Shown here: positions 52,402 to 63,916 of the stretch, piece after piece | How the letters are laid out: every line of letters starts with the position of its first letter | How positions within the stretch are numbered: position 1 is the first letter of the stretch | Source: Paucibacter sp. DJ2R-2 | Lineage (GTDB): Bacteria; Pseudomonadota; Gammaproteobacteria; Burkholderiales; Burkholderiaceae_C | Direction: 5' to 3' | Assembly (NCBI RefSeq): GCF_025717675.1 | Contig: NZ_JAJIRT010000015.1 | Location: 30,743-94,742 of the forward strand | DNA: 64,000 bases | Position numbers and translations under genes: made by a program | Notes under the pieces: generated by a model | The model's database searches: none | Seen by the model: only the letters and a program-made list of their open reading frames with translations | Told to the model about the DNA's origin: nothing

Positions 52402-53267
52402 ACCGCCACCGGGGCTTTGATGGCCGGGTGCGGGTCGTAGCTTTCGAGCTCAAAGTCCTCCAGCTCGTAGCCAAAGATCGATTCCGGCCGACGCCGGATC
52501 TTCATCTGCGGGTAGGCGCGCGGTTCGCGTGCCAGCTGGGTTTGCACCTGCTCGAAGTGGTTGGCATAGATATGGCAATCACCGCCGGTCCAGACAAAGT
52601 CACCCAGGTCCAGATCGCATTGCTGGGCCAGCATCTGGGTCAACAAGGCGTAGCTCGCAATATTGAAGGGCACGCCCAGAAAGATGTCGGCACTGCGCTG
52701 GTAGAGCTGGCAGGACAGGCGACCGCGTTCGCCCGGCGCTTGCGGTGGGGCGACATAGAACTGGAAAAAAGCATGGCAAGGCATCAGGGCCATCTGGTCC
52801 AGTTCGGCCACATTCCAAGCGCTGACGATGATGCGGCGCGAATCGGGGTTGGCTTTCAGCTGCTTCACCACCTCAGCGATCTGGTCGATGTGACCGCCGC
52901 CGGCCTTGGGCCAGCTGCGCCACTGCACACCGTAGACCGGGCCCAAGCTGCCGTCCTCGCGAGCCCATTCATCCCAGATGGTGCAACCACGCTCCTGCAG
53001 CCATTGCACATTGGAGTCACCACGCAAGAACCAGAGCAGCTCCAGGATGATGGACTTCAGATGGACTTTCTTGGTCGTGACCAGCGGAAAGCCCTGGCTC
53101 AGATCGAAACGCATCTGATGACCGAACACCGATCGCGTCCCCGTGCCGGTGCGGTCGCCTTTGTGCACGCCATGCTCGAACACATGGCGCATGAAGTCTT
53201 CAAACTGCTGGGGCACCGGGCCGGCGGCGTGAGCCGGGGTGCTGGGGGCGGGGCTGCTGCTGTTCAT
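52398..53267 (-). CDS. thyA: Thymidylate synthase
   Basis: 289 aa. The nucleophilic Cys is in [13 protein letters not shown], Arg in [18 protein letters not shown], and the dUMP-binding region in [23 protein letters not shown]. Methylates dUMP to dTMP. An N-terminal Ala/Pro extension (about 18 aa) precedes the conserved part, so the start could be slightly further in. Upstream and coupled to folA. Confidence 0.96.
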   Translation of the reverse strand: MNSSSPAPSTPAHAAGPVPQQFEDFMRHVFEHGVHKGDRTGTGTRSVFGHQMRFDLSQGFPLVTTKKVHLKSIILELLWFLRGDSNVQWLQERGCTIWDEWAREDGSLGPVYGVQWRSWPKAGGGHIDQIAEVVKQLKANPDSRRIIVSAWNVAELDQMALMPCHAFFQFYVAPPQAPGERGRLSCQLYQRSADIFLGVPFNIASYALLTQMLAQQCDLDLGDFVWTGGDCHIYANHFEQVQTQLAREPRAYPQMKIRRRPESIFGYELEDFELESYDPHPAIKAPVAV

Positions 53268-53392
53268 GGGGCGCGATTCTAGTGTTGCCGGGTGTCTGTC
53301 ACTCAGGATCCGGGCGCAAGCTGCGATGATGGCGTCCGTCGGCCTTCGCGGCCATGTGTCACCCGCTCCTTCCTTTTTCTTTTTGTGCTCCT

Positions 53393-53836
53393 ATGCTGAT
53401 CAAACGCCTGCTCATCGCTGTCTTGGTTCTGGTGCTCCTGACCGTGGCTTACTTCTACGCCGCCCTGAACTGGAGCTACTCCAGCGGCGAGCGCGCCGGC
53501 TGGATTCAAAAGCTGTCCAAGAAGGGCTGGGTCTGCAAGACCTGGGAAGGCGAGTTGGCCCTGGTCTCCATTCCCGGCAGCAGCACGGTCGAGAAATTCC
53601 AATTCACCATCGCTGACGACGCCACCGCCGCCGCCTTGACCGAGGTCATGGGCAAGCGCGTCAACCTGCACTACGAAGAGAAAGTCGGCCTGCCCACCAG
53701 CTGTTTTGGTGAAACCCGCCACTACGTGACCAAGGTGACGGTGGCTTCGGACATCTCGCTGTCGCCAGGGGTGGTGGTGCACACCAACCCCGGCAGCCCC
53801 GCAGCGCCTGCGGCCTCGGGTGCGACTCAGCCCTGA
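53393..53836 (+). CDS. Small membrane-anchored hypothetical protein
   Basis: 147 aa from ATG 53393. An N-terminal membrane anchor (LLIAVLVLVLLTVAYFYAAL) is followed by about 100 residues with WSYSSGERAGWIQKLSKKGWVCKTWEGELAL and KRVNLHYEEKVGLPTSCFGETRHYV. Two Cys residues may form a disulphide outside the membrane. I recognise it as a conserved beta-proteobacterial protein of unknown function but cannot name it. Divergent from thyA. Confidence 0.72.
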   Translation: MLIKRLLIAVLVLVLLTVAYFYAALNWSYSSGERAGWIQKLSKKGWVCKTWEGELALVSIPGSSTVEKFQFTIADDATAAALTEVMGKRVNLHYEEKVGLPTSCFGETRHYVTKVTVASDISLSPGVVVHTNPGSPAAPAASGATQP

Positions 53837-53977
53837 GGGATGATGCGCTCGGCGCTGCACTGATGGCCAAGCGATAGGCAGCCGTCTGGCTCGCCAAATT
53901 GGCCACGCTTTGCAGCATCGCCGCGCCGGAGCGCAACCCTAGAATGCTCTGCGTCACTCTGGCTTCCTAGGCTCTTC

Positions 53978-56416
53978 TTGTCCCTATCTTCCGCATCGGT
54001 CTCGTCAGACGCCCACAGGCTCGCATTCAGAGAGGTCTGGCTGGCGCGTTTTGGGTCGATCAGCGAGGCTGCTTCTTTGGCCGAGCAGCACCTGGCTCAG
54101 GCCGCCGGCGATGAACGTTTGATCCTGCGCATGCAGTTGGTGCTGCTGCGTTTGGGTTCGCTCAATCCCGGCGCAAGCCAGCCTTACCGAGAGTTGGCCG
54201 CACGCATGCTGGCTCTGGGTGACCGCCCCGGCAGCCTGATCGCGAGAAGCATCGCGCTGGCCGCTGAGACCTTCGGTGACGATATGGCTGCTGCGCTCGC
54301 AGCCTATGAGCAACTCAGCGACGAGATCCTCGCCCTGCAAGACCCGCTGGAACAGCATGCGGCCATGGGTCCCTCGCTGCTGCTTTACCAGGCCGCTGGC
54401 AATCTGGTGGGCTATATGCAGCAGGCCTGCCGCATGTTGCAACTGAGTCAAGAGATCGACCACAGCGGCATGCGGGCGGCGGCGCTGAACAATTTGGGCA
54501 TTGCCTTCTTCTTGGCCGGCGATGAGCTGCAAGCCGCCCTCCATCTGGAGCAAGCCTTGGCCAGCAACGATCTGGGTGGCTGGGTCCGATTCAATGCCGT
54601 GACCACCCTCGCGGACATCTATGTCTCCGCCGGCGACTACGAGAAAGTGATGCCCTTGCTGCGCAAGTGGTCCTTTCCTGGAAAATCCACCGAACTGGAC
54701 GGACCGAACCTCGACTACTTCCATGTGCTGGGCGCCGAGGTCTTTGCCTGCCTGGGCCAGGTTGACGAAGCGCGCGCTTATCTCGACTTTCTGGCGGCAC
54801 GGCCAGAGGCCCAGCGCAGCCACGATGTGCTCTGCTTTCTGGCGATGGCGCAGGCCATGGTTCACCAGGCCGCCGGGCGCGGCGCGGAGGCCGTGGCAGC
54901 CACCGACGAAGCGCTGAGCCTGGTTCAAACCATGCCGCGGAGTGAGCTGACCTTGGTGTCCCGTTTTTGGTCCCGGGCGGCCGAGCTGAGCAGCGCACAA
55001 GGCAACTGGGAACAGGCCTACCGCTTGATGCAACGCCATCGCCTGCTCGATCAGGCCAAGAAACGGGACATGGCGGCCGTGCGCAAGGTCGCGGCACAGT
55101 TCCAGACCGACGCCAGCACGCGCGCCATCGAGGCCGCGCAGCGCGACCGCCTGACGGGGCTGGGCAATCGTGAGCGTCTGATCGCGGTCGGTGACAGCTG
55201 GATTGCCCGCGGGCTTGCGCCCAAAGTCGCCATGCTGAATGTGCAGCGCTTCAATGCGATCAATCAGGCACTTGGCCAAGACATCGGTGACGCCGTATTG
55301 CAGGCCGTTGGCGAACGCTTGAGCCAGGCCTGCATCCGCTTTGACCTGGCCTTGGCCGGCCGCGTCTACGCGGATCAGTTTGTCCTGGTGCTGGCTGGCG
55401 AAGCTGCCGACGTGGCTGGATTGCAGGCGCTGGCCTCGGACTTGTTTGCCACGCCGCTGCAGGTGGCCGGGCAATGGGTGGACATCAGCGCCGCCTGGGG
55501 GCTTTCTTACGGCCCGGCTCACGGCAACTCGATGCATCGCCTGATGAGCAATGCTGAGATTGCCTTGCACGAGGGCCGGCGCAGTGATGCCCTCTGGACG
55601 GTCTACGAACCCAGCTTGGTGCGGGCTGACCCCTTGCAGCTCTCCTTGATCTCCGAACTCAAACGCGCGGCACAGGATGATGAGTTCACCCTGCTGGTGC
55701 AGCCCAAATTCCGCCTCGCCGACAACGCCGTCACCAGCTTTGAGTCCTTGATCCGCTGGAACCACCCCAGCCGTGGGCTGGTGCCTCCGGTGGACTTCAT
55801 TCCTTTCGCCGAGAGCACCGGCAATATCCGCGGCATCACCGAGTGGGTCTTGCGCCGGGCGATGCAGTTGTCAGCGCAGCTGCGCCGAGCGGGTTTGGTG
55901 TCCCAAATTGCCGTCAATGTCTCCGTGCACGATGTCGGTTCGGCCGCGTTCCCGGGCCTCTTGGCCGAGCTCTTGACAGCGACCGGCGCACAGGCCGAGG
56001 ACATTCGCCTGGAGCTGACCGAGGGTGCAGTGATGAAAGATCCGGCCACCGTGATTGACCGCATGCGGGAGATCAACGCGCAAGGCTTCGAGTGGTCGGT
56101 CGATGATTTCGGCACGGGCCAGTCGTCCCTGGCTTATCTGCACATGCTGCCGGTGTCTGAGCTCAAGATCGACCGCAGCTTTGTCCGCGGCGCCGCGAAC
56201 TCAAGCACCGCGCTGACCTTGCTCAAGGCCGCAATTGACCTGGGCCGAAACCTGGGCCTGTCCACCGTCGGAGAAGGCGCAGAAACCGAAGAAGAATGGG
56301 CGCTGCTGCGCCAACTCGGTTGCGGTATGGCCCAAGGCTGGTACGGCGCTCGCCCCATGCCTGAGCAGGCCTTGCTGGCCTGGCTGCAAGGCGGGGCACA
56401 GCTGGCGGGCGGCTGA
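53978..56416 (+). CDS. TPR-GGDEF-EAL protein, probable c-di-GMP phosphodiesterase
   Basis: 812 aa. The N-terminal 380 residues are TPR-like helical repeats. The GGDEF domain begins at RDRLTGLGNRERLIAV, but its signature reads YADQF, so cyclase activity is unlikely. The EAL domain keeps the key residues: FESLIRWNHPSRG, NVSVHD, LELTEGAVMKD, VDDFGTGQSSL, ELKIDRSFV, GCGMAQGW. Likely hydrolyses c-di-GMP, with the degenerate GGDEF as a possible sensor for GTP. Start given as TTG 53978; no ATG precedes the TPR region, so the true start is uncertain. Confidence 0.8.
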   Translation: MSLSSASVSSDAHRLAFREVWLARFGSISEAASLAEQHLAQAAGDERLILRMQLVLLRLGSLNPGASQPYRELAARMLALGDRPGSLIARSIALAAETFGDDMAAALAAYEQLSDEILALQDPLEQHAAMGPSLLLYQAAGNLVGYMQQACRMLQLSQEIDHSGMRAAALNNLGIAFFLAGDELQAALHLEQALASNDLGGWVRFNAVTTLADIYVSAGDYEKVMPLLRKWSFPGKSTELDGPNLDYFHVLGAEVFACLGQVDEARAYLDFLAARPEAQRSHDVLCFLAMAQAMVHQAAGRGAEAVAATDEALSLVQTMPRSELTLVSRFWSRAAELSSAQGNWEQAYRLMQRHRLLDQAKKRDMAAVRKVAAQFQTDASTRAIEAAQRDRLTGLGNRERLIAVGDSWIARGLAPKVAMLNVQRFNAINQALGQDIGDAVLQAVGERLSQACIRFDLALAGRVYADQFVLVLAGEAADVAGLQALASDLFATPLQVAGQWVDISAAWGLSYGPAHGNSMHRLMSNAEIALHEGRRSDALWTVYEPSLVRADPLQLSLISELKRAAQDDEFTLLVQPKFRLADNAVTSFESLIRWNHPSRGLVPPVDFIPFAESTGNIRGITEWVLRRAMQLSAQLRRAGLVSQIAVNVSVHDVGSAAFPGLLAELLTATGAQAEDIRLELTEGAVMKDPATVIDRMREINAQGFEWSVDDFGTGQSSLAYLHMLPVSELKIDRSFVRGAANSSTALTLLKAAIDLGRNLGLSTVGEGAETEEEWALLRQLGCGMAQGWYGARPMPEQALLAWLQGGAQLAGG

Positions 56417-56434
56417 AAGCACCGCCGCCAGGCT

Positions 56435-58282
<1,848 letters not shown>

Positions 58283-58415
58283 GCGGCGCAGTGTAGGAGG
58301 AGGGGCGGAGTGCGCGGCGCGCTGCCGCAGCGTGAACAGGCACGAGGTCGTCGGCATATGGGGCAATCCAGGTGTTCGACAAGCCCAAGGCACAGCCGCT
58401 TCGATGTTAATTGCC

Positions 58416-58444
58416 TTGACAATATTTGCCTAGGCAAATAAATT
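58416..58444 (+). promoter_or_regulatory. Promoter of the marR-efflux operon with palindromic operator
   Basis: TTGACA (58416-58421), 17 bp, TAAATT (58439-58444). The spacer contains TATTTGCCTAGGCAAATA (58423-58440), a perfect 18-bp palindrome of the MarR-operator type placed where repressor binding would exclude RNA polymerase. It starts 29 bp before the marR ATG. Confidence 0.72.
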
Positions 58445-58451
58445 GCCGACC

Positions 58452-59009
58452 ATGCCGAAAACCAAAGCTCAAGAAACAAGGCCGCCAGCGCTGCCGTCCG
58501 GCCCTCTGCCGGCCGACGAGGGCCAGGCCAATTTCTACCAGCCCGCCAGCTACACCCGTGAGCAAAGCGTGGGTTGGCTGCTGCGCAAGCTGCAGCAGTC
58601 CATCGTCCACCAGGCCGGGCGCCAGCTCAGCGATTGCGACCTGACTCACGCCCAGTGGGGCGTGCTCATGGTGCTGCGCTTTGGCTCCAATCAATGCACA
58701 ACCACGGCGCTGTGCCGCGAACTCGATGCCGATGCCGGTGCCCTGAGCCGTCTGCTGGACCGCCTGGAAACCAAAGGCCTGGTGCAGCGAGAGCGCTCCG
58801 TCGAGGACCGCCGCGTCGTGCAAGTGCAGTTGACGGACGCCGGCTATGCCGCCTCCGACCAGCTGCCGGCCCTGCTGTCCGATGTCTTCAACGCCCACCT
58901 CAAGGGCTTCAGTCATGAGGAATGGCAGCTCCTGCTCAGCCTGCTTCGTCGAATGATCGACAACGGCGAAGCCCTGCGCCAAGCCCAGTCGGCACCGGGC
59001 GCTGATTGA
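58452..59009 (+). CDS. MarR-family transcriptional repressor
   Basis: 185 aa from ATG 58452. Winged helix-turn-helix: THAQWGVLMVLRFGS, TTALCRELDADAGALSRLLDRLETKGLVQRERSVEDRRVVQVQLTDAG. Such repressors release DNA on binding drugs or phenolics. It most likely represses its own operon by the palindrome at 58423-58440 and so controls the three efflux genes that follow. Confidence 0.9.
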   Translation: MPKTKAQETRPPALPSGPLPADEGQANFYQPASYTREQSVGWLLRKLQQSIVHQAGRQLSDCDLTHAQWGVLMVLRFGSNQCTTTALCRELDADAGALSRLLDRLETKGLVQRERSVEDRRVVQVQLTDAGYAASDQLPALLSDVFNAHLKGFSHEEWQLLLSLLRRMIDNGEALRQAQSAPGAD

Positions 59010-59067
59010 TCGCCGGAACGAAGCCCAGCGCCCGCCGCCGCGCCCCCACTTTTCACCAGATCCCGCC

Positions 59068-60510
59068 ATGTCTCTCTCGAAATCACATCCCTTGAAACGA
59101 CTGACCCTGCTGCTGAGCCTGCCGGCCTTGCTGGCCGCCTGTGCCTTGCAGCCGGCGCTGCCGCCGGCCGCCAGCCGCCTGGCACCCAGCCAGCTGGGTC
59201 TGTCGGATGACACCGCAGCGGACACCGCCGGCCGCGCCGCACTGCCGCGCAGCGACTGGTGGACCGAGCTGCAGTCTCCCGAGCTCAACGCGCTGATGCA
59301 ACGCGCCCTGAACGAGGCGCCCAGCCTGGCCCAAGCGCGCGCCCGCATTCAACGCGCCCAGGCCAGCATCGACAACGCCGAGAGCAGCGAACGCGCCGCC
59401 ATAGGCCTGGGCCTGGACGCCGCCCGCCAGCGTTTCCCCGAGCACAGCGTCTACCCGCCGCCGCTGGCCGGCACCCTTCGCAACACCGCCACCCTGCAGG
59501 CTTCGGCCAGCTATGAGTGGGACTTCTTTGGCCGCCACCAGGCAGAGCTGAACGCCGCCCTGGGCAGCGCCCAGGCCGCGCGTGCCGATGCGGCCGCCGC
59601 CCAGCTGATGCTGAGCAGCCAGCTGGCGCGCAGCTATGTGCAGCTGGCTCGCGTGCTGGCCCAGCGCGAGCTGCTGGCGCGCCAGAGCGCCGAGCGCGAG
59701 CAAGCCCTGTCCCTGGTGCGTCAGCGAAGTCAGGCCGGCCTGGACACGGCCCAGGACCTGCGCGCCGCCGAGCTGCCGATCCCTGAGCTGCGCCGCCAGG
59801 CCTTGCAGCTCGATGAACAGGCCGATCTGTTGCGCCACCAGCTGGCCGCTTTGAGCGCCCAGCCCATGGCCGCACTCAAGGACTTGAAGCCTGCCCTGCC
59901 GACCACGCTGCCACTGGCAGGCGAGGGCGCTTTGGGGCTGGACCTGCTGGGCCGCCGCCCCGATGTGGTGGCTGCGCGCTGGCGCGTCGAGGCCGCCACG
60001 GCCCAAGTCAGCAGCGCCCGTGCCCAGTTCTATCCCAATATCTCGCTAGGCGCTTTTGTCGGCTTCAACGCGATCGGCTTTGACAATCTACTGAAGGCCG
60101 GCAGCTTGCAGTACGGCGTGGCACCTTCGCTGCGCCTGCCTCTGTTCGACAGCGGCCGCTTGCGCGCCCAGCTGCGCGGCTCGGCGGCCGAAGCCGACGC
60201 CGCAGTGGCGGCCTACAACAGCGCGCTGCTGGAAGCCGTGCGCGACGCCAGCGACCAGCTGCGCAGCCTGCGCTCGCTGCAAGAGCAAAAAGCCGAGCAG
60301 GCCGCCGCGCAAGCCCATGTGCAGGCCGCCTTGGAGTTGGCCCGCCAGCGCCACAACGCCGGCCTGGGCAACCGCCTGGCCGTCTTGAACGCCAGCCAGT
60401 CCCTGCTGCAACAGCAGCGCCAGGCCCTGGATCTGCAAGCCCAGACCATCGATGCCCAGCTCAATCTGCTGCGCAGCCTGGGCGGCGGCTGGACCGAAGC
60501 CAAGCCCTAA
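59068..60510 (+). CDS. Outer-membrane efflux lipoprotein (NodT/OprM type)
   Basis: 480 aa. Lipobox LAAC (residues 21-24 region, LPALLAACALQP). Two TolC-family repeats: WWTELQSPELNALMQRALNEAPSLAQARARI near the start, and YEWDFFGRHQAELNAALGSAQ. The second half has ARWRVEAATAQVSSARAQFYPNISLGAF and SLRLPLFDSGRLRAQLRGS. This is the trimeric outer-membrane exit duct of a tripartite pump with the next two genes. Confidence 0.92.
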   Translation: MSLSKSHPLKRLTLLLSLPALLAACALQPALPPAASRLAPSQLGLSDDTAADTAGRAALPRSDWWTELQSPELNALMQRALNEAPSLAQARARIQRAQASIDNAESSERAAIGLGLDAARQRFPEHSVYPPPLAGTLRNTATLQASASYEWDFFGRHQAELNAALGSAQAARADAAAAQLMLSSQLARSYVQLARVLAQRELLARQSAEREQALSLVRQRSQAGLDTAQDLRAAELPIPELRRQALQLDEQADLLRHQLAALSAQPMAALKDLKPALPTTLPLAGEGALGLDLLGRRPDVVAARWRVEAATAQVSSARAQFYPNISLGAFVGFNAIGFDNLLKAGSLQYGVAPSLRLPLFDSGRLRAQLRGSAAEADAAVAAYNSALLEAVRDASDQLRSLRSLQEQKAEQAAAQAHVQAALELARQRHNAGLGNRLAVLNASQSLLQQQRQALDLQAQTIDAQLNLLRSLGGGWTEAKP

Positions 60511-60581
60511 CACCAGATTCACGCGGCGCCGCCCGAGCGGGCTGGCGCCAGCCACGACGCACATCGAAGAGAGCCAAGATC

Positions 60582-61835
60582 ATGTCTGACATTCAAGCAT
60601 CCAAGCCCGAAACCAACCCCAAGCGTAAGAAGGCGCTGACCGTCCTGACCCTGGTGGTGCTGATCGCCGGCATTGGCTACGGCGTCTACGACGCCATGGT
60701 CGGCCGCCGCTTCGAGCAAACCGACAACGCCTACGTCAACGCCAACGTCGTGCAGATCACGCCCCTGGTGGCCGGCACCGTGCGCGCCATCCATGCCGAC
60801 GACACCGACTTCGTGCGCGCCGGCCAGGCCCTGGTCAGCCTGGACGCAGCCGACGCCCGCGTCGCCCTGGAGCAGGCGCAAAGCCAGCTGGCGCAGACCG
60901 TGCGTGAAGTGCGCGGCCTCTACGCCAACAACAGCACCTTGCAAGCGCAGATCCGCGCCCGCGACAGCGAGGTGCGCCGCGCCGAAGTACAGCTGGCCAC
61001 GCTGCAGGCCGATGTGGCGCGTCGTGCGCCGCTGCTGGCCACCGGCGCCATCGGCCGCGAAGAGTATGAGCACGCCACCGCCCAGGTCGCCAGCGCCAAG
61101 AGCGCGCTGCAGACCGCGCAGTCGGCCCAGCTGACCGCCCAGGAGCAGCTGAACGCCAACCAGGTGCTGACCGAAGGCGTCAGCGTCGAGCAGCACCCCA
61201 ATGTGCAGCGCGCCGCAGCCCGTGTGCGCGAAGCCTTCCTGGCCCTGCAGCGCGTGGAAGTGCCGGCGCCGGTGGACGGCTGGATCGCACGCCGCAGTGT
61301 GCAGCTGGGCCAGCGTGTGGCCGCCGGTGCGCCGCTGATGTCGGTGGTGGGCCTGCAGCAAGTCTGGGTCGACGCCAACTTCAAGGAAGGCCAACTCGCC
61401 CGCCTGCACATCGGCCAGCCCGCCACCCTGGTGGCCGATGTCTATGGCAAGAAGGTCGAATTCAAGGGCCAGATCGCCGGCCTCGGCGCCGGCACCGGCG
61501 CCGCGTTTGCCCTGCTGCCGGCGCAAAACGCCACCGGCAACTGGATCAAGGTGGTGCAGCGTGTGCCCGTTCGCATCGCGCTCGACGCCAAGCAGGTGGC
61601 CGAGCATCCCCTGCGCGTGGGCCTGTCCATGAACGTCAGCGTCGATGTGCAAGACCAGAGCGGCAAGAGCCTGGCCGAAGCACAAACCCGCCAGGCGCCG
61701 ATGGCCCAGACCTCGGTGTTCGAGCGCCAGGACCAGGCGGCCGAAGCCGAAGTGGCCCGCATCATCAAGGCCAATCTGGGCAGCAAGGCAGCCGCACGAG
61801 TAGTGAAGCCTGCCACTGCGGCCGCCAAGGCCTGA
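60582..61835 (+). CDS. emrA: Membrane-fusion protein (EmrA/HlyD family)
   Basis: 417 aa. N-terminal membrane anchor (KALTVLTLVVLIAGIGYGVY), then QTDNAYVNANVVQITPLVAGTV (lipoyl-type half), a long coiled-coil hairpin (about 90-210), VPAPVDGWIARRSVQLGQRV (second half), and the beta-barrel VWVDANFKEGQLARL. Joins EmrB to the outer-membrane duct. An Ala-rich C-terminal tail follows. 71 bp after the duct gene. Confidence 0.92.
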   Translation: MSDIQASKPETNPKRKKALTVLTLVVLIAGIGYGVYDAMVGRRFEQTDNAYVNANVVQITPLVAGTVRAIHADDTDFVRAGQALVSLDAADARVALEQAQSQLAQTVREVRGLYANNSTLQAQIRARDSEVRRAEVQLATLQADVARRAPLLATGAIGREEYEHATAQVASAKSALQTAQSAQLTAQEQLNANQVLTEGVSVEQHPNVQRAAARVREAFLALQRVEVPAPVDGWIARRSVQLGQRVAAGAPLMSVVGLQQVWVDANFKEGQLARLHIGQPATLVADVYGKKVEFKGQIAGLGAGTGAAFALLPAQNATGNWIKVVQRVPVRIALDAKQVAEHPLRVGLSMNVSVDVQDQSGKSLAEAQTRQAPMAQTSVFERQDQAAEAEVARIIKANLGSKAAARVVKPATAAAKA

Positions 61836-61851
61836 CCGGCGAGCCCAGCGC

Positions 61852-63447
61852 ATGAGCAGCTCCTCCTCCGCTTCCACACCTCAGGCTTCGCTGGTGCCGC
61901 CAGCGCCTCCGCCACCCTTGCAGGGCTCGGCCCTGGTGCTGGGCACCCTGGCCCTGTCCCTGGCCACTTTCATGAACGTGCTGGACTCGTCCATCGCCAA
62001 TGTCTCGTTGCCGGCGATCTCGGGCGATCTGGGCGTGAGCCCGGTGCAGGGCACCTGGGTCATCACCAGCTTTGGCGTGGCCAATGCAATCTCGGTGCCC
62101 TTGACCGGCTGGCTGACCCAGCGCTTCGGCGCGGTGCGCCTGTTCACCACCAGCGTTTTGCTCTTCGTGCTGGCCTCCTGGCTGTGCGGCTTCGCGCACT
62201 CGCTGGAGATGTTGATCGCCTGCCGGGTGCTGCAAGGCCTGGTGGCCGGGCCCATGATCCCGCTCTCGCAGACCTTGCTGATGAGCAGCTTCCCGGCCGC
62301 CAAGGCGGGCACCGCGCTGGCGCTCTGGGGCATGACCACGCTGGTGGCACCCGTGGTCGGGCCGCTCTTGGGCGGCTGGATCACGGACAACGTCTCCTGG
62401 CCCTGGATTTTTTACATCAATGTGCCCGTGGGCTTGTTCTCGGCCCTCTTGACCTGGCAGCTCTATCGCAAGCGTGAGACGCCGATCAAAAAGCTGCCCA
62501 TCGATGGCGTCGGCCTGGCCCTGCTGGTCATCTGGGTCGGAGCGCTGCAGATCATGCTGGACAAGGGCAAGGAGCTGGACTGGTTCGCCAGCGGCGAGAT
62601 CCAGATCCTGGCGGTCGCGGCCGCCGTGGGCTTTGCCTTCTTCGTCGCCTGGGAGCTGACCGACAAGCACCCGGTGGTGGACCTGCGCCTGTTCGCGCGC
62701 CGCAACTTCATCTTCGGCACGGCCACGCTGTCGATCGGATACGGGCTCTTCTTCGGCAATGTGGTGCTGCTGCCCCTGTGGCTGCAGCAGTGGATGGGCT
62801 ACACCGCGACGGACGCCGGCATGGCGCTGGCACCGGTGGGCCTGCTGGCCATCTTGCTGTCGCCCGTGGTGGGCAAGAACGTGGCCCGCGTGGACCCGCG
62901 CAAGATCGGCACCTTTGCCTTTCTGATGTTCGCCCTGGTGCTGTGGATGCGCTCCAACTTCACCACGCAGACCGATTTCGCCACCATCATGGTGCCGACG
63001 ATTCTGCAAGGCGCGGCCCTGGCCTGCTTCTTCATCCCGCTGACCACGCTGACCCTGAGCGGCCTCACGCCCGACCGCCTGCCGGCCGCCGCCGGCCTGT
63101 CCAACTTCGTGCGCATCACGGCCGGGGCCATGGGCACCTCCATCTCGACCACGCTCTGGGAAAGCCGCGCCAGCTTGCACCACCAGCACATGGTGGAGCG
63201 CCTGGCGCAGGGCGACCCGGTCGCGACCGAAGCTTTGGCCGGGCTGCAGACGGCGGGCCTGTCGCCGCAACAAGCCGCCTTCCAGATCAACCGTCTGATT
63301 GACCAGCAGGCTTTCACCCGCGCGGCCGACGATATCTTTCTTGCCTCGGCGGCCATCTTTTTGCTGCTGATTGCGGGCATCTGGTTGACCCGTCGTCCGG
63401 CGAAGTTAGCGGCGGGCACGGCGGTGGATGCGGGGGGGGCGCATTGA
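61852..63447 (+). CDS. emrB: MFS multidrug efflux transporter (EmrB/QacA, DHA2)
   Basis: 531 aa, 14 predicted membrane helices. DHA2 motifs: LATFMNVLDSSIANVSLPAIS (motif D1), WVITSFGVANAISVPLTGWL (motif A-like part), and LPVRL-type motif C region GMTTLVAPVVGPLLGGWI. The proton-driven pump of the tripartite system, 16 bp after emrA. Likely exports hydrophobic toxicants; it may also protect from the endogenous alkaloid, though nothing in the sequence shows this. Confidence 0.92.
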   Translation: MSSSSSASTPQASLVPPAPPPPLQGSALVLGTLALSLATFMNVLDSSIANVSLPAISGDLGVSPVQGTWVITSFGVANAISVPLTGWLTQRFGAVRLFTTSVLLFVLASWLCGFAHSLEMLIACRVLQGLVAGPMIPLSQTLLMSSFPAAKAGTALALWGMTTLVAPVVGPLLGGWITDNVSWPWIFYINVPVGLFSALLTWQLYRKRETPIKKLPIDGVGLALLVIWVGALQIMLDKGKELDWFASGEIQILAVAAAVGFAFFVAWELTDKHPVVDLRLFARRNFIFGTATLSIGYGLFFGNVVLLPLWLQQWMGYTATDAGMALAPVGLLAILLSPVVGKNVARVDPRKIGTFAFLMFALVLWMRSNFTTQTDFATIMVPTILQGAALACFFIPLTTLTLSGLTPDRLPAAAGLSNFVRITAGAMGTSISTTLWESRASLHHQHMVERLAQGDPVATEALAGLQTAGLSPQQAAFQINRLIDQQAFTRAADDIFLASAAIFLLLIAGIWLTRRPAKLAAGTAVDAGGAH

Positions 63448-63467
63448 GGTCAGTGGCGAGGGCGTCG

Positions 63468-63497
63468 GCGCTGCTTCTGCTGTTCACTCAGCAGCGC
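63468..63497. terminator. Hairpin at convergent gene ends
   Basis: GCGCTGCT (63468-63475) and AGCAGCGC (63490-63497) form an 8-bp stem with a 14-nt loop between emrB and the DUF6429-like gene. No T-tract, so weak support. Confidence 0.3.
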
Positions 63498-63916
63498 ATG
63501 GCTTTGCGCGACCGACTTCTTTCATTCATTGAAGCCTGGATTCCAAACTTTTCGGCAGCCAAGGCCTTCGCCTTGCGCAGGCCTTCGGGCGTCAGGTAGA
63601 CCGATTCCGTTCGCCCGTGCGGATCCGTGATGCAGCCCTGCTCGTGAAGCGCGTCCATCACGGCGAAGTCGTATCGCTTCCAGACACGGCCGTTCTCGAA
63701 TTCAAACGCGCCCAGCAGGGCTAGGACCGCCTCCTGCAGCTTCGCTTCGTCGTATTCCATGGGGCCTTCTTGGTTCGCCGGTGCCAGTACAAACTCAACA
63801 CAACGCTCAACGACCCAAGGTTCGGGCTCAAGTAGACCGTCTGCAAGCGCGTGCAACTCGGCCTTCGAGAGTAGCGCCAAAGAAGCGTAAGCATTCGGGA
63901 TCGACGTGCGCTCCAT
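63488..63916 (-). CDS. DUF6429-like hypothetical protein
   Basis: 142 aa from ATG 63916; open to 63967. The C-terminal 90 residues (EAVLALLGAFEFENGRVWKRYDFAVMDALHEQGCITDPHGRTESVYLTPEGLRKA) look like DUF6429, and that part has its own ATG at 63763 with AAGAAGG four bases upstream. The N-terminal 51 residues (LSKAELHALADGLLEPEPWVVERCVEFVLA) are a separate small helical segment. So the true gene may be 63488..63763, or a fusion. Function unknown. Confidence 0.55.
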   Translation of the reverse strand: MERTSIPNAYASLALLSKAELHALADGLLEPEPWVVERCVEFVLAPANQEGPMEYDEAKLQEAVLALLGAFEFENGRVWKRYDFAVMDALHEQGCITDPHGRTESVYLTPEGLRKAKALAAEKFGIQASMNERSRSRKAMRC

